Source: a virus. Taken from it: a stretch of 32,489 bases of DNA. Shown here one piece after another: positions 1 through 5,045 of the stretch. Position 1 is the stretch's first letter; every line of letters begins with the position of its first letter. Position numbers and translations under genes: made by a program. The DNA lies in IMG/VR virus record IMGVR_UViG_3300020455_000057, positions 1-32,489 of that record, one strand, 5' to 3'. The notes under the pieces are model-generated. The model ran no database searches, had not been told where the DNA came from, and saw only the letters and a program-made list of their open reading frames with translations.

Positions 1-358
1 GAGCAGCAAGAACTGCCTGTGCAGCAGAGAAAATAAGAGTTACATTAACTCTAATATTTTGATATGATAGTTCTCGGCAGGCGGTAAGACCATCCTTTGT
101 CATTGGAACTTTTACAGTTGTGCAGAAACCAAATTTTTCCTGAAGTCTGAGTCCTTCTTTAATCATTTCATCAGCAGTACCAACAACTTCCATACTTAGG
201 TCATTGACTCCAAGATCTTTTAGTTCTTGATATACATCATCAGGATTTTTACCACTCTTCATAATCAGAGTAGGATTGGTAGTAATACCATCAATCAATC
301 CAGTTTCATAATATTTTTTAATTACTTCAGTATCGGCAGTATCCAGGAAAATTTTCAT
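1..358 (-). CDS. talC: Transaldolase TalC, 3' part outside window
   Basis: Encodes the first 119 residues of a short TalC-type transaldolase, which moves a dihydroxyacetone unit between sugar phosphates in the pentose phosphate pathway. It starts at the ATG at 358 and runs off the left edge. Visible family landmarks are the N-terminal MKIFLDTADTE, the TTNPT segment (residues 26-30), the Schiff-base lysine K83 in TVKVPMT, and NVTLIFSAAQA near residues 105-115. Known cyanophage TalC proteins are of this short form and are thought to boost pentose phosphate flux during infection, which fits zwf and gnd in the same window. It is probably transcribed together with the upstream tRNA-Arg from the sigma-70 promoter at 764-792. 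A 7-bp hairpin (381-400) lies in the leader. Confidence 0.95.
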   Translation of the reverse strand, partial: MKIFLDTADTEVIKKYYETGLIDGITTNPTLIMKSGKNPDDVYQELKDLGVNDLSMEVVGTADEMIKEGLRLQEKFGFCTTVKVPMTKDGLTACRELSYQNIRVNVTLIFSAAQAVLAA

Positions 359-380
359 TTTAACAAAAATATGGAAAAGA

Positions 381-400
381 TGCAGGTGAACCAACCTGCA
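381..400 (-). promoter_or_regulatory. Perfect hairpin in talC leader
   Basis: TGCAGGT and ACCTGCA form a perfect 7-bp stem around a 6-nt loop, followed on the minus strand by a T-rich stretch. It ends 22 nt before the talC ATG. It could be a weak intrinsic terminator or attenuator between the tRNA and talC, or a leader structure that affects translation. The sequence alone does not separate these options. Confidence 0.5.
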
Positions 401-629
401 ATTTTGGGGAGATGTCTACCCATGGTTGTGTTGTGGTGGGTGGAAGGAATACATTATACCTTCACCGAGTGGGAATCACTGATGTGATAATAGGTCACTC
501 AGACTTTCGGACCTCCTGGTAAGAGTTCTGTGCGAACACAGCGGGCACCACCCCTGTCCTATTATACATTACGCCGTGCCTCCACAAGCGTTGTTCTGTC
601 ACACCCTATGGAAATCCGTCGATTTCCAA
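401..629. other. Non-coding leader between tRNA-Arg and talC
   Basis: No convincing ORF or second tRNA is visible here. The minus strand has two TATAAT hexamers (453-458 and 561-566), each without a good -35 box at 17 bp. There is also a G/C-rich imperfect hairpin around 538-558 with ACAG/CTGT and GGG/CCC arms. It is probably an untranslated spacer of the tRNA-talC transcript. Confidence 0.4.
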
Positions 630-703
630 CGACTCAGGTAGGACTTGAACCTACGACCGACTGCTTAGAAGGCAGTTGCTCTATCCAGCTGAGCTACTGA
701 GTC
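630..703 (-). tRNA. tRNA-Arg (anticodon UCU)
   Basis: A complete cloverleaf can be drawn. The acceptor stem is GACTCAG (703-697) with CTGAGTC (637-631) and discriminator G at 630. The D arm is GCTC/GAGC. The anticodon arm is ACTGC/GCAGT around loop CTTCTAA, with anticodon TCT at 669-667. The T arm is GTAGG/CCTAC around TTCAAGT. CCA is not encoded. It reads AGA codons, which are common in this AT-rich phage and rarer in many marine cyanobacteria, so a codon-supply role is a reasonable inference. Confidence 0.96.
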
Positions 704-707
704 ATGT

Positions 708-754
708 GAGAGGCGGGAACAGTTTGTCGTTCCTCTTACCCGTGTTTGCCTCTC
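708..754 (-). other. Two-stem structured leader upstream of tRNA-Arg
   Basis: GAGAGGC (708-714) pairs perfectly with GCCTCTC (748-754), and inside it GGAAC (716-720) pairs with GTTCC (729-733). The element lies between the -10 box at 764-769 and the 5' end of the tRNA at 703, so it would be the first transcribed sequence. It may be a processing or stability element, or a small RNA. Confidence 0.45.
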
Positions 755-763
755 AACTCAGTT

Positions 764-792
764 ATTATAGGGCATCTAAATTAGTGCGTCAA
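764..792 (-). promoter_or_regulatory. Sigma-70 promoter for tRNA-Arg and talC
   Basis: On the minus strand TTGACG (792-787) and TATAAT (769-764) are separated by exactly 17 bp, matching 5/6 and 6/6 consensus bases. Transcription would start near 756, just before the structured leader and the tRNA. The -35 box overlaps the stop codon (789-791) of the upstream 79-aa gene. Confidence 0.85.
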
Positions 793-1028
793 CCCTTTTT
801 TCCTTTTTTTGGAGCAGATTCTTCAACCACTTCCGTCTCTGCCACTTCTGCTTCTGGTTCTGGTTCTGGAAGTTGAACTCCAGTCTGTGTCAAATATTCG
901 ATGGCACCCTGCACTTTAAAAAATAATTCTCTTCTATTTCCGGTTGTTTCTTGAAGTTTTTCAAGATCACTTCTCAATCCATCTCTCTGTTCAATAAGAT
1001 TTGCAAGATGTTGTTGTTGTTCAGTCAT
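789..1028 (-). CDS. Coiled-coil protein, 79 aa, function unknown
   Basis: The protein has a Gln/Glu/Leu-rich N-terminal half (residues 3-30) with a heptad-like pattern that suggests a short coiled coil. Residues 53-70 form an acidic Pro/Glu-rich segment, and the C-terminus is lysine-rich (PKKGKKG). There is no signal peptide or membrane span. I do not recognise the family. A CTAAATAA element lies 35-42 nt upstream (1063-1070, minus strand), facing a matching plus-strand copy, so the gene is one arm of a divergent pair with the secreted-protein gene at 1112. The stop codon overlaps the -35 box of the tRNA/talC promoter. Confidence 0.75.
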   Translation of the reverse strand: MTEQQQHLANLIEQRDGLRSDLEKLQETTGNRRELFFKVQGAIEYLTQTGVQLPEPEPEAEVAETEVVEESAPKKGKKG

Positions 1029-1062
1029 GATTCTAATAAAATTTTAATTACATGATTCGCAT

Positions 1063-1090
1063 TATTTAGACGTTTTTTTAAACTAAATAA
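1063..1090. promoter_or_regulatory. Divergent late-type promoter pair (CTAAATAA inverted repeat)
   Basis: CTAAATAA occurs on the minus strand at 1070-1063 and on the plus strand at 1083-1090, forming an inverted repeat with 12 bp between. The two copies point at the divergent genes 789-1028 and 1112-1606. The core resembles the T4 late promoter TATAAATA. CTAAATA-like boxes have been proposed as late signals in T4-like cyanophages. Direction and role are inferred. Confidence 0.6.
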
Positions 1091-1111
1091 TTTTACATCT
1101 TCTTCAAACCC

Positions 1112-1606
1112 ATGAAAAAAGCATTTATTGCTATTGGTATGATATTGATGACATCACCTGTTTATGCTGGTGGTATTGTAAGTAAACATGCATCAAGTGT
1201 ACAACTGACTGTTGATGCAGCAAGGGCGACATCTACTAGAATTGGTTCATCATTCAGTATTTCTGGATCAAATATTGATACTACAGATGGAAGCACGGCA
1301 GGAACAGTTTCTGCAGGAACGATTACTTCTGGTGTATATAATCCAGGAACAATTGCAGCAACACAAGACACTGCCGGATCAGCATTTTCCTTCAGTCAAT
1401 CTTATACCCAAGCTGATGCAGTTCCGACAAGTGCCGCAACAGTAGGTGCTAATCCAAACTTTTCATCATTAACTTCTTATACTGCTGGTGCTGCTGGTGA
1501 TCTTGCCGGTACTGTAACCTCTGCAGGTGTTCTTACCGTGACTGCTGGAGGAGCTGGTACAAGTGGAATCGGACAATTTGTCTCGGAGATCACCGTTATT
1601 GACTAA
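1112..1606 (+). CDS. Secreted Ser/Thr/Gly-rich protein, 164 aa
   Basis: The N-terminus MKKAFIAIGMILMTSPVYAGG is a clear signal peptide with probable cleavage after VYA (residue 19). The mature part is low in charge and rich in Ser, Thr, Gly and Ala, with irregular repeats of GT/SAGT type, as expected for a beta-rich secreted or surface protein. No enzyme motif is visible. It is first in a plus-strand trio of exported proteins (1112-2837) behind a CTAAATAA box at 1083-1090. No good Shine-Dalgarno sequence precedes the ATG. I do not recognise the function; virion decoration or an envelope role is possible. Confidence 0.8.
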   Translation: MKKAFIAIGMILMTSPVYAGGIVSKHASSVQLTVDAARATSTRIGSSFSISGSNIDTTDGSTAGTVSAGTITSGVYNPGTIAATQDTAGSAFSFSQSYTQADAVPTSAATVGANPNFSSLTSYTAGAAGDLAGTVTSAGVLTVTAGGAGTSGIGQFVSEITVID

Positions 1607-1626
1607 ATTGCAAAAGGAGATTGAAA

Positions 1627-2076
1627 ATGATCCGTTTTGGAGGGACGATAATTTGGTCTGCGATGTGTGTGGTGGTTGCAAGTATCATACCTGCAACTGC
1701 CCTGGCGGTCCCAGTGGTCCCAAATTTTCAACAAGGTTCAATGACCAGCCACACGGAAACAACAAGTAAAGTTGTTGAAACCATCAATTCGATGGATTAC
1801 AATACAGGATACCAATATTCTTCAACTGGTAGTGGAATTGAACCAGTAAACGGAACCTTAAGTCCTACAACAGGTTCCACAAGTGTAACTATAGATGGAG
1901 TGACATCATCATGGACAGGAGTAACAGACGTTCCCCAATTCAGACAAACAACACAGGGGGGAGCATTTCAGTTCACAGAAACTTATTCTGGACCCGGACT
2001 GCAAAATCACACAATTATTCAAAGAACAACAGAGGTGACCAGTATCACCGATACAACAAGTATTTTCTCCCAGTAA
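1627..2076 (+). CDS. Secreted Thr/Ser-rich protein, 149 aa
   Basis: The start at 1627 is chosen because AGGAGA (1615-1620) lies 6 nt before this ATG; an in-frame TTG at 1621 is too close. The N-terminus is a signal peptide with hydrophobic core GTIIWSAMCVVVASII and probable cleavage near ATALA (about residue 27). The mature chain is Thr/Ser-rich with many TTS, TGS and TET triplets and no catalytic motif. It follows the 164-aa gene by 20 nt and has the same style of composition, so the two may be functional partners. The stop at 2074-2076 lies inside the region where the next secreted protein must begin. Confidence 0.8.
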   Translation: MIRFGGTIIWSAMCVVVASIIPATALAVPVVPNFQQGSMTSHTETTSKVVETINSMDYNTGYQYSSTGSGIEPVNGTLSPTTGSTSVTIDGVTSSWTGVTDVPQFRQTTQGGAFQFTETYSGPGLQNHTIIQRTTEVTSITDTTSIFSQ

Positions 2077-2837
2077 TTTTATGTCTAACACAACTAACCA
2101 ATGCGACACCTGCGGTTGCGGAAACTGTAGGGGGAGTCAGTGCAACTGCTGCTCCAATTGCCAATAGTTCAGGCTCAGTTACCAATCAAGCTATTCAAGT
2201 TTTACAAGGACCATATATCACTAACACTTATGGTTCAGGTATCCAGTGCCAAGGAGAAACCGTTAATTTTACACCATATGTGACAGGAGCAGTATCGGCA
2301 CAAAAACCATTTGAAGGTAGTTACTTAGATAATGTATATGATATGAGAGATCTTACGGGTGATTTTGATGATGATGGAAATATAATTGGTGATGGCGCTC
2401 CTGATAATCCTGGCGACATATTATACAGAATTCCTATTAGAACAGGTCAAAAAGATAATTATAATTTAAGTGTGGGTTTCTCCATGACTTGGAGTACACC
2501 ATTAGATAAAAAACTACAAGAACAATGTAAAGAAGCGGCAGCTGCTAGTATTTCTTTAATGCAACAACAAGCTGCTAACAAAAGATTAGACTTTGAAATT
2601 GCTCGTCTCAAAAATTGTGGAGAATTGATTAAATCTGGAATTAGTTTTCATCCCAGAAGTCGTTATGCAAGAATATGTGCTGATGTCGTAGTAAGAGATA
2701 AGACTTACATTAGTCCTCATGCACACTCTATCCCTTCGGTTTCAAAGCAGAACGAATCTGCTTTATCGCCTGATTCCGATCCCGCTGCTCTGCTCGGCGG
2801 ACCGATGCGCTCAAGACCTTTGTCTCTTTCCCCCTAA
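2061..2837 (+). CDS. Third secreted protein, no canonical start codon
   Basis: The frame is open from 1911. The protein-like part begins with a signal peptide at about 2055-2110 (core KYFLPVILCL, probable cleavage after PAVA, then ETVGG). The mature region has GPYITNTYGSG, a FDDDGNIIGDGAPDNPG segment, and a helical KLQEQCKEAAAASISLM stretch with a NKRLDFEIARLK helix. The only in-frame ATG upstream is at 1911, inside the previous gene and without a Shine-Dalgarno. The only other start-like codon near the signal peptide is ATT at 2076. The coordinates here therefore mark the open signal-peptide region, not a proven start. The last ~36 codons overlap the convergent 239-aa gene. Function is unknown, but similar exported proteins occur in T4-like cyanophages. 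Confidence 0.65.
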   Translation, partial: YFLPVILCLTQLTNATPAVAETVGGVSATAAPIANSSGSVTNQAIQVLQGPYITNTYGSGIQCQGETVNFTPYVTGAVSAQKPFEGSYLDNVYDMRDLTGDFDDDGNIIGDGAPDNPGDILYRIPIRTGQKDNYNLSVGFSMTWSTPLDKKLQEQCKEAAAASISLMQQQAANKRLDFEIARLKNCGELIKSGISFHPRSRYARICADVVVRDKTYISPHAHSIPSVSKQNESALSPDSDPAALLGGPMRSRPLSLSP

Positions 2838-3447
2838 TATCAGCAATTTTTTTAACAACTTTTTTAATCGTTGGTTTTATAACACGCAATAAAATATCAG
2901 CAAGAGGTTTTGCAAGTAAAGCAGAAGTTGTGGCAACTAACGCAATAGCAGCAGTTGTAGTTGCTGCTTCTGGTGCTGGTAAATATTTTTCAACCCAAGG
3001 AATTTCAGGTTCGGGTGGAGGAACTTCTTCAACTTGCTCCACTGTAGCAGTTACAACTGGTGGAATTTTTGGAATAGATTTTAACGGAACATCTTTTGGT
3101 GGTTCTGGTGCTTTGTAAGGAGGAATGGGTGCCTTTGGTGTTTGTAAATGATCGGCAGCATTAAAATCTATTGGATTATATGAAGGAACACCAGCATCAC
3201 AAAATGTTTTTATACCTCTTTCATCATCAGTTTTAATTTGATTATTTTTCTTATTATTAGTTTTATGTGCCTCTACACAACCAGGCATATCAATAACAGG
3301 AATTCCTATGTCAACAGTAACTGGTGCAGTAGATGGTAAAGATAATGATGCATCAGTTAACCACCTAGGAACATTAGGAATATCTAATGTCCTAATATTA
3401 ATTTCAGGTGTTTTAATATTAATTTCAGGAATATTAATTTCAGGCAT
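2728..3447 (-). CDS. Pro-rich membrane protein with PEINI repeats, 239 aa
   Basis: The N-terminus carries three PEINI-type repeats (residues 2-18). A long Pro-rich region follows (PPYKAPEPPKDVP and PPPEPEIPWV, about residues 108-155). One hydrophobic segment (about residues 162-185) is followed by a strongly basic tail (KKVVKKIADIRGKE to the end). This suggests a single-span protein with a cytoplasmic basic tail. It is last in the minus-strand chain that begins at zwf, and its 3' end overlaps the convergent plus-strand gene by 110 bp. The upstream neighbour ends in a similar PEIPEIP stretch. I do not recognise a function. Confidence 0.8.
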   Translation of the reverse strand: MPEINIPEINIKTPEINIRTLDIPNVPRWLTDASLSLPSTAPVTVDIGIPVIDMPGCVEAHKTNNKKNNQIKTDDERGIKTFCDAGVPSYNPIDFNAADHLQTPKAPIPPYKAPEPPKDVPLKSIPKIPPVVTATVEQVEEVPPPEPEIPWVEKYLPAPEAATTTAAIALVATTSALLAKPLADILLRVIKPTIKKVVKKIADIRGKETKVLSASVRRAEQRDRNQAIKQIRSALKPKG

Positions 3448-3453
3448 TAATCA

Positions 3454-3675
3454 TTAAAAAGGAATTGCTCCACCAGTAGCAGAAGGAATTTCTGGAATTT
3501 CTGGCATTAAATTACCAATCATATCTGGAACAACTTTCATTACTTCTTCAGTTGCTCTCTTTTTAGCTTCTTCTATAAGAGCATCTTTTTGTGAATAGAG
3601 ATAAAAACCACCACCAATAATAGATGCCGTGCCGACAAATGATAGAACTGCTAAGATGTTAATTACTTTTTGCAT
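3454..3675 (-). CDS. Small single-span membrane protein, 73 aa
   Basis: Residues 4-28 form a hydrophobic N-terminal helix (INILAVLSFVGTASIIGGGF). A charged helix (KDALIEEAKKRATEEV) and a Met/Pro/Ile-rich tail ending PEIPEIPSATGGAIPF follow. It lies 6 nt upstream of the 239-aa gene, whose N-terminal PEINI repeats resemble this tail. A CTAAATAA box 23-30 nt upstream (3698-3705) may give it a late start of its own. Function is unknown. Confidence 0.75.
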   Translation of the reverse strand: MQKVINILAVLSFVGTASIIGGGFYLYSQKDALIEEAKKRATEEVMKVVPDMIGNLMPEIPEIPSATGGAIPF

Positions 3676-3697
3676 CGTTTAAATTCCCAAATAATTT

Positions 3698-3705
3698 TTA
3701 TTTAG
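3698..3705 (-). promoter_or_regulatory. CTAAATAA late-type box over a stop codon
   Basis: Minus-strand CTAAATAA lies 23-30 nt before the ATG of the 73-aa gene. Its last three bases are the TAA stop of the 68-aa gene. The same layout occurs at 10056-10063. Confidence 0.5.
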
Positions 3706-3904
3706 TTTTTAAGAATCTATAAAATATAGCAAGAACTCCAAGTAAAATAATTACGGCAGAAATATTACTCCAAGTAAGAACAGAAAAATCTCCAACTTTT
3801 ACAGGACCTACTTCTAGATCTGCCGGTTGAGAAATTGTCTGTTCTATTTGTAATCCCTCAATATTTGTTCCTTCTGGAGCATTGATAATTATATTTTTTG
3901 TCAT
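3698..3904 (-). CDS. Small C-terminally anchored membrane protein, 68 aa
   Basis: A soluble N-terminal part (NIIINAPEGTNIEGLQIEQ) is followed by one membrane span at about residues 46-64 (ISAVIILLGVLAIFYRFL) and a short basic end (KTK). Its ATG overlaps the stop of the thermonuclease gene (ATGA), so the two are probably translationally coupled. I do not recognise the family. Confidence 0.75.
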   Translation of the reverse strand: MTKNIIINAPEGTNIEGLQIEQTISQPADLEVGPVKVGDFSVLTWSNISAVIILLGVLAIFYRFLKTK

Positions 3905-4362
3905 TCCACTAATGTCCCATGTGCCTTACGAATCTCACGTAGTTGTCCAAAATCTTTTTGTTTTGTTCCTCCATCATATTCCCAGGCATAACCCTCAGTA
4001 ATCATTTGTTCATTAAGGGACAACTCTGCGTCCCCAATGTATAACCAGCCAAGAAGACGGCCATATTTCCCGACACCACCAACAAGTTCAGTCCTAACAG
4101 ACAACTCATCGTCACCAGATATAGCACCTTCCAATTTCGCCTTGAGCCATTCGGTTGCGTCGATTCCAAGTTCTTTCTCTTCAGGGTTTCTTGTTCTCTT
4201 TTCCGGAGTGTCCACTCCCGCCACTCTCACTCTCTCCTTCTTGTAAAGGTCGAACCCCAGATCTATCGTCACGTCTATCGTGTCCCCGTCCAGAACTCTG
4301 TTGATCTCCACCACTCTGAAGTTGTAGCAGCTCTTCCTGCTTGGGGGTGTCATTGCTCCCAT
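3901..4362 (-). CDS. Thermonuclease (staphylococcal nuclease fold)
   Basis: This is a Ca-dependent SNase-family nuclease domain filling almost the whole 153-aa protein. Diagnostic segments are RVLDGDTIDV (residues 22-31), ERVRVAGVDTPE (43-54, with the metal and phosphate-binding Arg/Asp/Glu region), and KYGRLLGWLYIG (99-110, with the second active-site Arg at 102). It likely degrades or processes nucleic acid. No signal peptide is present in this frame. The first ~60 codons overlap, in another frame, the 3' half of a membrane-anchor ORF, so a +1 shift at a C5 run would give a membrane-tethered nuclease. The ATG at 4362 or 4353 is possible. The 3' end is ATGA-coupled to the 68-aa gene. Confidence 0.88.
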   Translation of the reverse strand: MGAMTPPSRKSCYNFRVVEINRVLDGDTIDVTIDLGFDLYKKERVRVAGVDTPEKRTRNPEEKELGIDATEWLKAKLEGAISGDDELSVRTELVGGVGKYGRLLGWLYIGDAELSLNEQMITEGYAWEYDGGTKQKDFGQLREIRKAHGTLVE

Positions 4363-4495
4363 GGGATTCCCTATCGTCTATACCCAGTATATAGACAACA
4401 ATATAAACAACTCCTATCAAAAGAAGTATAATAGAAATTATTACACTCCATACAGGATCATTATAATTTTCATGAGGTCTTAATATTAAATTCAT
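4181..4495 (-). CDS. Single-span membrane ORF overlapping the thermonuclease, 104 aa
   Basis: The N-terminal 45 residues look like a real membrane anchor: NLILRPHENYNDPVW, then a span at about residues 16-38 (SVIISIILLLIGVVYIVVY) and GIDDRESHG. From about residue 48 the frame runs inside the thermonuclease gene and becomes low-complexity (Gly, Ser, Arg, Glu), which is typical of a shadow reading frame. Its ATG overlaps the stop of the 76-aa gene (ATGA). Either it is a small membrane protein with a junk-like tail, or it is the N-terminal anchor of the nuclease joined by a frameshift. Confidence 0.6.
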   Translation of the reverse strand: MNLILRPHENYNDPVWSVIISIILLLIGVVYIVVYILGIDDRESHGSNDTPKQEELLQLQSGGDQQSSGRGHDRRDDRSGVRPLQEGESESGGSGHSGKENKKP

Positions 4496-4722
4496 GGATT
4501 TCTAGGATCAATTCCCATATCTTTTAAGTATTGCATCCACCAGTCGGCATCTTTTATTTGTCTCCAATTAGGCACAGGAAGATCTCTTTCTACAGTATAA
4601 TATTGATATAAAGAATTATCGATAATCTGTGCGATCTCCAAATTCCTCTTCATCTTCATCAACGTCTGCATATGGATTTTCCAGATAGGGTCCTCGTTTT
4701 CGTAAAGGTTCTTTTCTGACAT
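4492..4722 (-). CDS. Small soluble protein, 76 aa
   Basis: The C-terminal two-thirds looks protein-like, with aromatic-rich NSLYQYYTVERDLPVPNW and KDADWWMQYLKDMGIDPRNP. There is no membrane span. The start is uncertain. The ATG at 4722 has no Shine-Dalgarno and would make the gene overlap the 70-aa membrane gene by 107 bp; internal ATGs (4671, 4659, 4653) would shorten the overlap. The stop is ATGA-coupled to the next membrane ORF. Function is unknown. Confidence 0.6.
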   Translation of the reverse strand: MSEKNLYENEDPIWKIHMQTLMKMKRNLEIAQIIDNSLYQYYTVERDLPVPNWRQIKDADWWMQYLKDMGIDPRNP

Positions 4723-4828
4723 AATTTGATTCGGTATTTACGGCAGAAATCCAAACTGCTAGTTTCATCACTATGTAGATAATAACAAGTGGTGTAAAAC
4801 AAAGTAACAGTGTTAATTGATAGTTCAT
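4616..4828 (-). CDS. Small membrane protein, 70 aa
   Basis: One hydrophobic span fills residues 4-28 (LTLLLCFTPLVIIYIVMKLAVW). A basic patch (RKEPLRKRGPY) and an acidic stretch (DVDEDEEEFGD) ending RTDYR follow. Its ATG is coupled by ATGA to the 48-aa gene before it. It is third in the chain of very small membrane genes downstream of zwf. Function is unknown. Confidence 0.7.
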   Translation of the reverse strand: MNYQLTLLLCFTPLVIIYIVMKLAVWISAVNTESNYVRKEPLRKRGPYLENPYADVDEDEEEFGDRTDYR

Positions 4829-4971
4829 TTGTGTTTACTAAATGGTTCCCAATGTTCCCAACCATAATTATGTATAGCCCACATCCCTATAACAGGAACA
4901 AATACCAAAACAAACCCCATAAGTCCTAAACACCATGGAGTCTGCATAACTGTTCTCACAAATAATATCAT
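4825..4971 (-). CDS. Tiny membrane protein, 48 aa
   Basis: It reads MILFVRTVMQTPWCLGLM followed by a hydrophobic GFVLVFVPVIGMWAI segment and an aromatic, polar end (NYGWEHWEPFSKHK). One membrane span is likely at about residues 15-34. Both ends have ATGA overlaps, with the 25-aa gene upstream and the 70-aa gene downstream, which supports it being a real coupled gene. Function is unknown. Confidence 0.65.
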   Translation of the reverse strand: MILFVRTVMQTPWCLGLMGFVLVFVPVIGMWAIHNYGWEHWEPFSKHK

Positions 4972-5045
4972 TTTTTAACTGGCCAAGTGTATTCCATAAC
5001 GGAAACAAGAAGTAATACAAATGTAAATACAAATAAAGTACTCAT
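4968..5045 (-). CDS. Micro membrane protein, 25 aa
   Basis: The whole protein is one hydrophobic helix (STLFVFTFVLLLVSVMEY) with the end TWPVKK. Its ATG overlaps the zwf stop codon (ATGA), and its stop overlaps the ATG of the 48-aa gene in the same way. Because both junctions follow the coupling rule used throughout this operon, I call it a gene despite its length. Confidence 0.6.
   Translation of the reverse strand: MSTLFVFTFVLLLVSVMEYTWPVKK

Noticed and set aside
453-458. TATAAT before talC as a second promoter
   Set aside because: No acceptable -35 box lies 16-18 bp upstream; the same is true for TATAAT at 561-566.
227-487. Plus-strand ORF of 86 codons
   Set aside because: Its first half is antisense to the clear talC start and the rest runs through the leader; there is no ribosome site or protein-like pattern.
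676-876. Plus-strand ORF of 66 codons
   Set aside because: It lies over the tRNA gene, the promoter and the antisense of the Glu/Pro-rich 79-aa gene; its Ser/Gly-rich end is the complement of Pro/Glu codons.
2040-2076. Programmed -1 frameshift joining the second and third secreted proteins
   Set aside because: No slippery heptamer is present in the zero frame, and the third protein has its own signal peptide, so a fusion would bury it.
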